NCBI GenBank assembly: GCA_027704905.1
Contig: CM051001.1
Location: 36,936,890 to 37,000,889 of the forward strand
DNA: 64,000 nucleotides
Source of the DNA: Muraenolepis orangiensis
Lineage: Eukaryota > Chordata > Actinopteri > Gadiformes > Muraenolepididae
Direction of reading: 5' to 3'
The stretch's first letter is position 1. Each line of letters starts with the position of its first letter. Positions 35,303-46,831 of the stretch are shown one piece after another. The notes under the pieces were generated by a model. That model saw only the letters and a program-made list of their open reading frames with translations, had not been told where the DNA came from and did not search any database. The position numbers and the translations under genes are program-made.

Positions 35303-35303
35303 C
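35226..35303. repeat. (GATA)n at the right edge of block L
   Basis: About 19 units. Homology with block M ends in this array. Confidence 0.97.
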
Positions 35304-35812
<509 letters not shown>

Positions 35813-35937
35813 TCAATCAGGAGGACAGTTAAAATTGTCAGGAGGAGGGGGGGTGGTGGGGGTGGTGGGGGTGGTGGTGGTGGCTCCTCCCTAATGATCC
35901 ACTTTAACAGCCATTGGTGCCATGGCTTCTAGCACTG

Positions 35938-35967
35938 GAGTAGTAGTAGTAGTAGTAGTAGTAGTAA

Positions 35968-36030
<63 letters not shown>

Positions 36031-36069
36031 TAGTAGTAGTAGTAGTAGGAGTAGTAGTAGTAGTAGTAG

Positions 36070-36104
<35 letters not shown>

Positions 36105-36105
36105 C

Positions 36106-36150
<45 letters not shown>
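35938..36150. repeat. (AGT)n microsatellite, expanded
   Basis: About 213 bp with occasional AGG/AAT variants, against 43 bp in block L. Produces a spurious poly-Val ORF. Confidence 0.97.
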
Positions 36151-36532
36151 GAGGAGGCGGGATGGAACCTTTAGGGTTCAAACACCAACTATCCAGGTGG
36201 GGGCAGAACGCTGACCCTCTCAGAGTCAATCACCCTGACCACCACACTATCAATGTAGGCCTACAAGGCTCGATTAGAATTGTAATTCAATCTAGCCTTT
36301 GCATCTTATTCTTATTACATGAGCAAATTCAAATGATTCATGGATATTATGACAGTGTTAATATGAATTCATATGAAATGTCCTAATTTGTTTGTATAGG
36401 AGTTTGAATTGCATGTTAGAAGATTGCCGAGTCTGCACTAAAAAACCAGTACTGGTAATGCCTCTCATCCTAATAAGGTTATGGCCCTTTAAGTAAGACT
36501 GTGGTGAATATTGCAGACCTTTAACTAAGCGT

Positions 36533-36549
36533 ACTTCCTCTTATTGGCT
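36533..36549 (+). promoter_or_regulatory. PU.1/ETS-like site plus inverted CCAAT, copy M
   Basis: acttcctctt followed at once by attggct, about 60 nt before the ATG. Suggests leukocyte expression (inference). Confidence 0.5.
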
Positions 36550-36601
36550 CATGTGAATATAGGCTCCAGCAGTGGAACTCAACGGAGACAACACAGGCAA
36601 A

Positions 36602-39081
36602 ATGCTCTACAGGGCGGCTGTGCTTGTGTTCCTGGTTGGAGTGACCGACGGTGAGATTCTTATGACATTACTCTATTGGGTCATAATGGGTTTAATATCA
36701 TTTATTTTTCAGCTATGGCATTCTATGAGTTAAAAAAAAGTAGTTGTTAAAGTAGTTGTTAAAAGCAAAGTCTTTTTGCTGGTATGTTTATATATTTGGG
36801 GTCAATTCAAATTCAGTACATTCTGTTTAGATCCTAAATCAGTACTCAGCCTTCCCCACACTGTGAGATCACACGTGTGTTACAGCAGAACATAACAGCA
36901 TTACGGACATTATCAAGATGTGTATTTTAATTGTTTAATGAAGAAGGGAAATGACGTCAATCAAATCGAACAATAATACAATATTGTATGTTTTTTAACA
37001 TTTAACATGTTGTAGAACAAGGGCCCCCTGCGGATATTTCATTCTAAATGTCAATCCCTTGTTATAGTAATAGTAACAAGAGAGTCCCTATAGTGCTGGT
37101 GAGAGAGTGATCTGTGAGTCTGAGAGAGATATATGTCCCGTGTGGTTTTACTCAACGCCCAGGTGTGAAGGTCCTCTGCAACGCGACCAGGCCCCATGGG
37201 GACGTGAACGTCCCCCAGTGCTTCGGACCTCTTGGAGGAGCTGTGGAGGTCCAGCTCGTCTCTCCGTTCTTACAAGACTATAAAGTCACACTGATGAAAA
37301 ATGAAAACTTCCTATTCTCCCGAGATAGTGAAAGAACAATTCAAGTAGAGAACTATTCATTTGATCTGAGCACTGGAATATTTACTGTGAAGGACATCAA
37401 AAGGACAGATGACGCTGAATATTCCATTGAGATACATAATGACAATGGAGTTATAATAGCCAAGGGAAATTGTTCTTTGTCCGTTCAAGGTGAGTAACTA
37501 TATTACTATTTCGGTAACATTCTTGCGCAACAGGATTACACATTCGAGGGAAACGGCATGTTTACCTCATTATGCATTAATTAGACACTGACTGACATCT
37601 GACATAAACTTCCAGAAACACTGCTGGTTGTCAAGCTCAGTGTCAATATTATTGGTAATATTGCATGCAATTTTGTAGGCCTACTATATGAATGTTGTTG
37701 ATATACTCCTTTAATTGTCCCTGTGCGGATATATAATTAATGTTGTCAACATTTGATTTAAAGAGATGTCTGTGTGGCCTTTTAGAAATGTTCTTTATTA
37801 CTTAACTTTACTTTAGTGCTGAGGGAGAAGTTTCTCTTTACACTGCTACTGCGCAAGTTCTAGGTTATGATATATTATGAGTGTTATTGTCACGAAGAGG
37901 GGAGTGGGTTGGACCCCGAACGCAGACAACGACACAGTGGAGCGATACGAACGGCTTTATTCTCAAAGACACACAAAACACCAGGGGTAAACGGGGAGGA
38001 CGATCCGCGGAGTACCGGCGGGTAGTAGACCGACGAGTAGTCCGGGACGGGGGAGGAGTCTGCGTACCGGGAGGTCGGGTGCGAAGTACCGACCGGGTAG
38101 TAGGCAGGCGACGGGTACCAAACAGACGGAAGAACACGTGCAGTATAAAGTAACGATCTCACGCTGGGGTAAAGGATAGACACAGTATATATACCCCAGG
38201 TGAGGTGATTAGCCATTAGACAGGGTGATCGCTGACAGGTGTGTGTGTGTGCGCCGCCAGCGCACGTGGCTTGGCCACGCCCCCTGCCAACCACCGTAAC
38301 CGTGACAGTTATAACCTGAGTGGTAATTAAATACACGCAGACATGTACTCCAGTTTAGGTACTTTACTGAGAAGACTTTGGTGGTTTAACACATACATGA
38401 CAGGTGCATTCCCAAGCATGACACGAGTGACGCGGTCGGCCGGGTCACACGCTTACCTGTCCAGAGGGTACACGGACTTCCTGAACAAAAGTTCCTATGT
38501 AAACATAGTGATACAATCTCTATATATAACAATGAGACCCAATGGTTTTATGTCCATCCTACTGTCACATTGTAAGACTCAACTCATCAGTTGGTTGCCC
38601 TTAGCACCGGTCTCCTCTCCCCTCCTGTCCTTGGAGTGTCTGGCCAGCGGAGAGCAGAGGGTGTCCTGTTCCGCCGAGGGGGACGCACTCCGCTACGGAT
38701 GGAGTCTAGATGGAAACCCGCTGGTGGACACGCATCTCCTCTCTGGAAGCGGTGCCACGAGCCACATGACTCTGAAGCTGGGCCTGTCAGGAGTGATCAA
38801 ATGCTCGGTCAGCAACGACGTCAGCATCTCCACGGCAAGCACAACCGTGTGTGTGTGTATCGGTGAGTGAAAGATACAAGGACATAAATGGTGGATGAAA
38901 GGAACTTGGCTTCACTAGCAGTTGATTCATCACATGACTTATAACACTACCATTGTCTCTCATAGGCTTCAATTATTTAAATTGCACATCAAATGGGACC
39001 TCTATATCACAGTGGGTGCATAGAGACAACAACACTGTATGCATTGAGACAACACAAGCCCAAGATGTGGGTTAGCAGACT

Positions 39082-39146
<65 letters not shown>

Positions 39147-39370
39147 ATACACATATAGATATATCTATATAGATATCTATATCTATATCTATATAGATAT
39201 CTATATCTATATAGATATATCTATAGATATATCTATAGATATATATATATAGATGTTTGTCCTCTGTCTGCCATACTTTTTTCCCAGAGCGCATCCATTT
39301 AATGATAAATGGTTTTCGGGCGGCGATTGCGCTGCTGCTAACAGTTGCATTGGGAGTCTACTGCGCGTGA
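36602..39370 (+). CDS. CD2/SLAM-family-like Ig receptor copy M (tail-less)
   Basis: The only copy open from ATG to stop within the window. Exons 36,602-36,650, 37,163-37,489, 38,605-38,862, 38,966-39,070 and 39,288-39,370 (stop) total 822 nt, or 273 residues, all introns phase 1. Order: signal peptide MLYRAAVLVFLVGVTDG; IgV (CFGPLGGAVEVQLVSPF, DLSTGIFTVKDIKRTDDAEY) without the F-strand Cys; IgC2 with four Cys; a segment with NCTSNGTSISQW; then TM INGFRAAIALLLTVALGVYC. TGA replaces the CAA seen in A and L, so QRKKT and any signalling tail are lost. Exon 4 donor is GTTAGC rather than GTAAGC. Likely a surface adhesion receptor or ligand (CD48-like role inferred). No cDNA evidence is available here. 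Confidence 0.75.
37163..37489 (+). other. Copy M exon 2: IgV domain
   Basis: 109 codons, acceptor acgcccag, donor gtgag. Intact frame including NDNGVIIAKGNCSLSVQ at the G strand. Confidence 0.88.
37888..38307 (-). mobile_element. Solo LTR in intron 2 of copy M
   Basis: 420 bp, TGTCACG...CGTGACA, with a 5-bp duplication, gttat (37,883-37,887 and 38,308-38,312). The uninterrupted form of the LTR split by hATs in L and R. Confidence 0.92.
38605..38862 (+). other. Copy M exon 3: IgC2 domain
   Basis: 86 codons with four Cys. Differs from L in a few residues (LGLSGVIKCSVSNDVSIST). Confidence 0.88.
38966..39070 (+). other. Copy M exon 4
   Basis: 35 codons: FNYLNCTSNGTSISQWVHRD then NNTVCIETTQAQDV, one codon longer than L and R. 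Confidence 0.8.
39086..39252. repeat. (CA)n followed by self-complementary ATCTAT/AGATAT array
   Basis: About 29 CA units, then about 100 bp of alternating atctat and agatat, directly before the TM-exon acceptor region. Confidence 0.95.
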
Positions 39371-39389
39371 AGGAAGAAAACCTTGAAAG
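39288..39389 (+). other. Copy M exon 5: TM exon with in-frame TGA
   Basis: 102 nt exon as in A and L. TGA at 39,368-39,370 ends translation right after YCA. Confidence 0.85.
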
Positions 39390-40392
39390 GTACAAAATGG
39401 CGGGCTCTTTGCTACATACTACATTAAGTAGAGTCTAATGTTGCGTAACAATGTGAGTACAGTCACAGGAATGGAATGGAACACTGTCATATTTTGGGAG
39501 GTGAGACATTGCAACACCTCTTGGGTTAAAACTGCGTTCTGCTCTCTCAGTTCCTCCTTTTTTCTCCGCTCGGTTGAAACTAACGTGGACTGTTTGTACT
39601 CTCAGCCCCGAAGGACCAGACCCTAACAGCTGGAAACACACACGGCCTGGTGATGTGGAGACGGCGATCGAGCCAGAGTGCCAGCGGCCCCGTTGGACCT
39701 TCTGAGCTGCCAGGAAGACTTCCGTCTTCCAGCGTCTAAAAGGCCACTTTCATTGAACCCCTGTTTCTGATGTTTATTCTGTGGGGACATTCATTAGGAC
39801 GTTTTGGCTGAACCTACATTGGACTTAGTGCACTATCATCATCACCTTCATGTCAATTATTGTATTTAGTATTTAGTTATTAGAAATCTTAACCATTTTA
39901 CTAATATTTGTTGAATCTTCTAACATGAAAAGAAACAAATTAACTGAGCAGTTATGAATAAATCATTCTGAAAGCTGTATTCCTTAAAACCGGTCACGCA
40001 GGTGAAGGTGCTTGGATAAAAGTGTATAAAATAGTGTATAAAATATGTTATACGGTTCATTTTAACATTAACAACCACTAAAACACAGAAGTCATGTCAT
40101 ATGGTACCTTTTCGATACCGGGGCTGGGGCCGGACCATGTTTCTCTGTTATGGTCGTCCATTTTGAACCCAGTGAAACATTGACAGCAGATGTTGGGCTG
40201 TGAAAAGAGTTTTCTAACTAATATCCTGATAGTCATTTAACAGTAGGACGTAGATGCGTTCTGCTGACACTTCTCATTTTTATGGTAGTACTTCCTCTTT
40301 GATGTTATCTCTCAAATATACACAAATAGATTTATATGTAACCCTGTCTCTCAGACGGCGAGCCTCAGCGATGAATCTGCGTTGTGTAATGG
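39390..40392 (+). other. 3' flank of copy M
   Basis: Same ITIM-exon deletion as L (ctccgctcg/gttgaaact near 39,575). Aligns with copy A's 3' flank without the MITE. Confidence 0.7.
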
Positions 40393-40400
40393 GTTGATGT

Positions 40401-42462
40401 CATAGGTGGAGTTTGCGGGGGCAGGGGGGGGGCATTGCCACCCCAAGTGGCCGAAATGTGTTACTGAATCAAGTCTAAAATCAAGTCTACAATAGTTCCA
40501 ATCCAAATATTTCTTGTATATAGATCTCCAAATGTTTTTATAGATGTAATAAAATACAATTATTCTAACACCAAAATCTTAATTATATTATGTTTTGTTT
40601 TAAATCAATTCATTGAAGAACAGTCACGTGACATGTGATGTTTGAAGTTAGACACGCCTCTATTTTGTGCACGTAGCGATTGGGCTAGCTATGTTTCTGT
40701 ATGCTGTTTCTGTACGCTGAGCAGTAATGGGTATTCGGCGATTTTTAGAATGTCCAGGCATATGTGGGACGCGTTTACTTCTGCACTAAGTAGGACACTG
40801 GTTATTAATATTTACAAACCTACTGTAACAACCCTGAGCATTTTCTTATTTTGTGCCTGCTATAAGTTGGACCTTGAGTGCTTATTTAATAGTTTTCAAT
40901 GCAACACGAAATGTGTTTATGCGTACACTAAATGTTTTAAAAGGGTACATGGAAAATGAAAAACTAACTGTTTATTAAAATCAATTGATTTTTCACTTTT
41001 CAGACTTTAACTTTATGGTGGCCAGTGTGCTTCAGTTGTGTGCGGCAGTGCCCTCATGTGTGAAAGACAAATACTCAACGTAACCATGTGTGATGTTTTA
41101 AAGAGGTCAGAAACGGATTTGATGCGCTGTGTTGTTTGGCTTTATGGCAGCTTAAGTGTCTTCCGTTACTGTATGCGTAGTACGCCACGCAAATAGTGAA
41201 GTTTCTTGTTTCCCATAAATGACGTAATTTCCATGCATTTTCCGGTTGGAAAAAGGTCCTTGTTATTGGTATATTTTACATGGAAAGCACGGCGTGCTCG
41301 AAAAAATTGGCTCAATCAAGTCGCTATAGATATTCTTCTAAACTAACGTATTGTAGCGATGCGGTAATGGGTTGCTGTGTGTGTCAGTCAGCCGTCCCCT
41401 GTCTCTCAGCCAATCACAGAGCTGCGCAGTCGTGTGCGGGGCTGTGATTGGCTGAGCAGAGGGGGATGGCTTGCTGGTGTGTGACGTTGAACTGGCGGCG
41501 TGCCTGCGTGATATTAGTGTGTCTTAATAAAGTTGGTCATTCAACCTGTTTTCTGTAACCTGCGTGCAACGTTCTGCTGATAACAACAAGTGAATAAAAG
41601 AACCGAGCACGTCAGTGCACGTCACTCGCCTTTTTGTGGCAGTATGGTGAAGGGTCGCCTTCACTTCCAGACCATTCACGACCATTCAGGTCATTAAAGA
41701 ATGGCAAAATAAGCCCACTCTTTGGCCAGATTTGAGCTTTGGTGATAATAACACCTGATCGACACGTTAGGGAGAGACACGAAGGAGTCTCTCAAGGCTT
41801 TACAATCACTGGAAGCTGATCAGTTTTTACTTAGTGGTCATTTTAAACCGCTATTTAACCGTTATTTCATGCAAAATGCATTTTATTATGAGTTTTCGAA
41901 CGGTTTAAGGAGCTGAGAGAGAACTGAGATAATTCGTAGACATTGAATATAGCATTGAATTGAATATAGCAAACTGTCCTCAAAAGTTTATAAACATGAA
42001 CATAATCGTTACCCAATAAATGCTGACCTGACAGGAAGATGTATATATCATCCATCAGTCACTTTATTGTTATTTTTTATTGTGTACAGTATCTTAATAG
42101 TAGGCCTTTAGTGTTTTAGAAAATCACTATTACTTATAATACTGCGGGAGGGAACGGGGAGTAAGCGTATATTGGCTGTGACGTCACGAGAAACATCGCT
42201 ATAGAGTCATAATCTGGAAGCCACGCCCACCGGGGGGGGAACATTAAATCTCTCTCCATTGACTGAAACATGTCTAAAAGCTGTTGTGTGACATGATGCT
42301 CTACCAACAAGGTAAATAATAATTTTTTTCGGTTCGGCAGTTTGTTCAAATGCAGCCTGTTACAAAACAGCTTTTAGGCATGTTTCAGTTTTTTGTTAGA
42401 AGTCAAAAATGACAAGGAGGCATCTTCCCGCAATGCAAAGTCAATGGAGAGCGATCTATTAG
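40401..42462. mobile_element. THAP-bearing (P-like?) element in block M, right end lost
   Basis: Left end cataggtggagtttg follows gttgatgt (40,393-40,400), the same 8 bp that follow the right end of the L copy. Ends abruptly inside the THAP fold-back at gagcgatctatt, where LINE-A-linked sequence begins. Confidence 0.6.
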
Positions 42463-42538
42463 TCTATTAGTTCACCTGGTTGGACCGCCTTCATTTCTAC
42501 TGCCTGTCACTCATTTCAGCCGTAAGATAATGAACCTG

Positions 42539-44690
42539 ATGTACCTGATGCTTATGTGCGGTTTACAGCGGTAACCGTGACCGCTGATTACATTCCCCCA
42601 CAAGCCAACACGGACACAGCGCTGAAGGAACTGTACGGGGCTATCAGCGAACAGGAGTCGGCACACCCCGAGGCTGCTCTCATTGTGGCGGGGGACTTCA
42701 ACAAGGCGAACCTGAAGAAGGTTCTCCCGAAGTTCTACCAACACATAACGAGCAACACACGGGGCGAGTGGATCCTCGACCACTGCTACACCCCCTTCCG
42801 TGATGGCTACAAGGCCCTCCTCCACCCACCATTCGGCAAATCAGACCACCGCTCTATCCAGCTGCTCCCCGCCTATAGGCAGAGACTGATGCAGCAACCG
42901 ATCACTGTGAGGGAGGTCCAATGCTGGTTGGACCAATCGGACTCTATGCTGCGGGATTGTATTCGCGCTGACTGGCACATGTTCCGCCTTTGGCTCCGGG
43001 AATACGGAGGAATATACTACAGCCCGTTACAACCTCCGTAAGACCATCGTCACTGCCAAGCGGGAGTATAAGGACAGAGAGGAAGATAAATTCAAGAGCC
43101 ACGATGCAAGGGGTATGTGGCAGGGGCTGCAGACGATATCGAACTTCAGAGGGAGAACCAGTTGTGTAGAGAACTCTACCTCCCTCCCAGGAGAGCTAAA
43201 TACTTTTTTTGCTCGGTTCGACGTGAACGGCAGCCCGCCGAAGCCAGCGCCGCCTGAGGAGACCAGCCTGCTGAGCATCTCTGAGGCGGATGTGCGCCGC
43301 ACCTTCAAGCGGCTGAACATCCGTAAGGCGGCAGGCCCCAACGACATCCCGGGCTGCGTCCTCAGAGCATGCGCAGACCAGTTGGCAGGAGTCTTTGCAG
43401 ACATCTTCAACCTCTCCCTGTCCCAGGCTGTTGTCCCCGCGGTCTTCAAGATGTCCACCATCGTGCCTGTCCCTAAACAACCCAAGGTAACATGCCTGAA
43501 TGACTATAGACCTGTAGCCCTCACCTCGATTGTCAGCAAATGCTTCGAGAGGTTGGTCAAGGACTTTCTTTGCTCCGTGTTACCTGCCACGCTGGACCCA
43601 TGGCAATTTGCATATCGTCAAAATAGATCCACGGACGACGCAATTGCCATGGCCCTCCACACTGCCCTTTCCCACCTGGAGGGAAAGAACTGTTATGTGC
43701 AAATGCTGTTTGTGTACTACAGCTCAGCGTTCAACACGATAGTTCCTGCCAAGCTCGACACCAAGCTTAGAGGTCTAGGCGTGCCCCCATCCACGTGCAG
43801 CTGGATACTGGACCTCCTGTCGGACCACCGCCAGGTGGTGAGGATGGGCAGCACCACCTCAGAGCCACTGACCCTCAACACGGGAGCCCCCCAGGGATGC
43901 GTGCTGAGCCCTCTCCTCTACTCCCTCTACACCCACGACTACATGGCTATGCACAGCTCCAACGTCATCATCAAGTTTGCTGACGACACGACAGTGATGG
44001 GCCTGATCGCCTGCGACGACGAGACAGCCGATGTCCGGAGGTCGGCCGATGACCGACCTCCTCCCTGTAGGATCGCAGGAGCGGTGGTGCCAGGAGAACA
44101 GCCTCACCCTCAACATCAAGAAGACCAAGGAGCTGATCGTGGACTGCAGGAAGAAGAGGGGAGAGCACAGCCCTATCTCCATCGACGGTGTTGCAGTAGA
44201 GAGGGTCAGCAGCTTCAAGTTCCTCGGCGTGCACATCTCCGAGGACCTCACATGGTCCACGCACACCACACACGTGGTGAAGGGCCCAACAACGCCTGTA
44301 TTTCCTCAGGCGTCTGAAGAAATTCAGCATGGCCCCTGCATCCTGAGAACATTCTATAACGGCACTATCGAGAGTGTTCTTACAGGGTGTATCACCGCCT
44401 GGTACGGGAACTGCACCACACTCAGAGCGCTTCAAAGGGTGGTGCGGATGGCCCAGTATATCGTTGGAGGTGAGCTCCCCTCCCTCCTGGATATATACAA
44501 TCAGCGGTGCGTGGCCAAGGCCAAACGCATCATAAAAGACATTGCCCACCCCAGCCACGAACTGTACACACTTTTACCGTCAGGCAGGCGATTCCGCAGT
44601 GTCAAGTGCCGTACAAATTATTTTTATAACTGATCTGTCGTCGGGTATTGCACATAAGATTTTCACATCACTGCTTTATACTTGCCAGAT
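42539..44690 (+). mobile_element. LINE-A copy in block M (defective)
   Basis: Shares the 180-bp deletion and the scrambled segment of the L copy, so both predate the block duplication. The RT frame 43,115-44,317 is open for 400 codons. The motif A aspartate is Tyr (FVYYSSAFNT) and the post-palm region is out of frame, so it is not functional. Lacks four codons' worth of sequence near LERRALQ. Confidence 0.88.
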
Positions 44691-45037
44691 GAGGAGGCTA
44701 ACTTAATGAAAATGTTCCTATTTCACTAATGAATTTCAGACAAATCACATTAAGTTATTGAAGTAGGGCAACATAACATATTAGGTTGCTTGACCAACTG
44801 GTGTTATTTAGTTGATACGCTGGACCTGACGTTAATTAGTCAGCTCATGTAGCCTACATTACTTTGAGAGACCAGAGCCATAGCAATATATGTGACCTCC
44901 TGTCATGAACTGAGGGACAAAAACCTGCCTAAAAACCCTTAGAATTATATCTTTAAAATGCTATTAATAAATACAATTAGTTATAAATACTATTATATGA
45001 ACACATGTATGTGTGTGTATACGTATGTATGTATATG
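44691..45037. other. Non-coding end of block M
   Basis: Homologous to 34,871-35,225; nothing recognised. Confidence 0.6.

Positions 45038-45136
<99 letters not shown>
45038..45136. repeat. (GATA)n at the right edge of block M
   Basis: About 25 units. Homology to block L ends here. Confidence 0.97.
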
Positions 45137-45792
<656 letters not shown>

Positions 45793-45793
<1 letters not shown>

Positions 45794-46286
45794 GTAGTGT
45801 ATTTGTATACACTAAGTATACAACTAAAACACTATCTGTGATACTGTATGCATTATCTGTGATACTGTATGCATTGTAAGGGCCATGTGTATTGAGGTGA
45901 CCAAAAGGCGTTGCCAGGAAGGCAACCCCCTGGGGTTGCCGGAGATGCGACCAGCCAGGAATGCGACCCCCCTTGGGGGTTTGAGCCGTAAACTTGTGTG
46001 TGACAATGAAGACACCGTGACCAACCAGAGCGCTGGTTGTACCTCTCAGACCAATAGTATTAAGTTGATGTTTGTTACTTTGACCACTAGGAGTAGTGGA
46101 TGTTTTGTGATACTATTGTCTATATAAAGTTTGGTAAAGGAGCGCGTCGCCAGTTCTGCGAATTGGCACGGCAGGCTCCATCTCGTTGCAACAGATGAAT
46201 TTGATGCTTTGTTCAATAAACATCTTGAACTTAGTATCCGGACCTCTGAGAAGATTCTTATTCCACCGAGTAGAAATTATACTACA
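45793..46286 (+). mobile_element. Retroviral-type LTR 1
   Basis: 494 bp with inverted ends TGTAG/CTACA, TATATAAAG (46,121) and AATAAA (46,217), so U3-R-U5 order is evident. A primer binding site follows after 3 nt. No gag/pol/env was found downstream before the LINE-A insertion and LTR 2. Exogenous versus gypsy origin is not resolved. Confidence 0.75.
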
Positions 46287-46289
46287 TAT

Positions 46290-46305
46290 TGGCGTCACGA
46301 ACAGG
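46290..46305 (+). promoter_or_regulatory. Primer binding site of LTR element 1
   Basis: TGGCGTCACGAACAGG starts with TGG 3 nt after the LTR terminal CA. The matching tRNA is not assigned. Confidence 0.6.
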
Positions 46306-46831
46306 ATTTGGTTAAAACGATTGTTGACCAGTTGCTGTCGGTGAAGCGAGCGCACGTGGGCACCGGCAACTGATCAGGCCGGGGTTTGAGGTAAGCTGTA
46401 AACATCTTCCTCAAAGCGCTTAAGTGCGTCTGCTTATATTGACTATGATTAAGGCTATGGTTAACGGTTGACCAAATCGAAAAAGACCTTTGGGTCTATT
46501 GGATGGAATAGAATACTTTACATGTCCGCTAAATTTAAAAGTGGTAAAGTAACATCACTATAAAAAACCGTATTGAAGAAGTAATACGTAAAACGTTAAT
46601 GTGGAAGGACCACTATAAACTAATATTTCGTCGAGTGGAAGTACCACTATAAAAGACCCCTTTCCTACTAAGCCCAATGTGTTTGTGTGATAACACTAGG
46701 GGCCAGGTAGTTTGGTATTTTTCCTTTTGCTAAAATACAAATATACCTAATGCCCATAGGAAACGCGTAGTAGCTGGTAACCAGAATCTTATCAGATTGG
46801 TTAAAGTGAAGAGGTAGCGGGAAACCACTAC
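46306..46831 (+). mobile_element. Leader of LTR element 1
   Basis: Contains a plausible splice donor (gag/gtaagct, 46,388). Short hairpins gtgg-aagga-ccac (46,601-46,613) and gtgg-aagta-ccac (46,635-46,647) are each followed by tataaa. A third, cgtatt...aatacg, is at 46,569-46,588. No ORF. Confidence 0.5.

Noticed and set aside
35891..36386. Poly-Val / poly-Thr ORFs over AGT arrays (also at 61,159-61,636)
   Set aside because: Translations of trinucleotide repeats.
43115..44317. 400-codon ORF as a host gene
   Set aside because: LINE-A RT with a mutated catalytic Asp and a scrambled, out-of-frame C-terminus.
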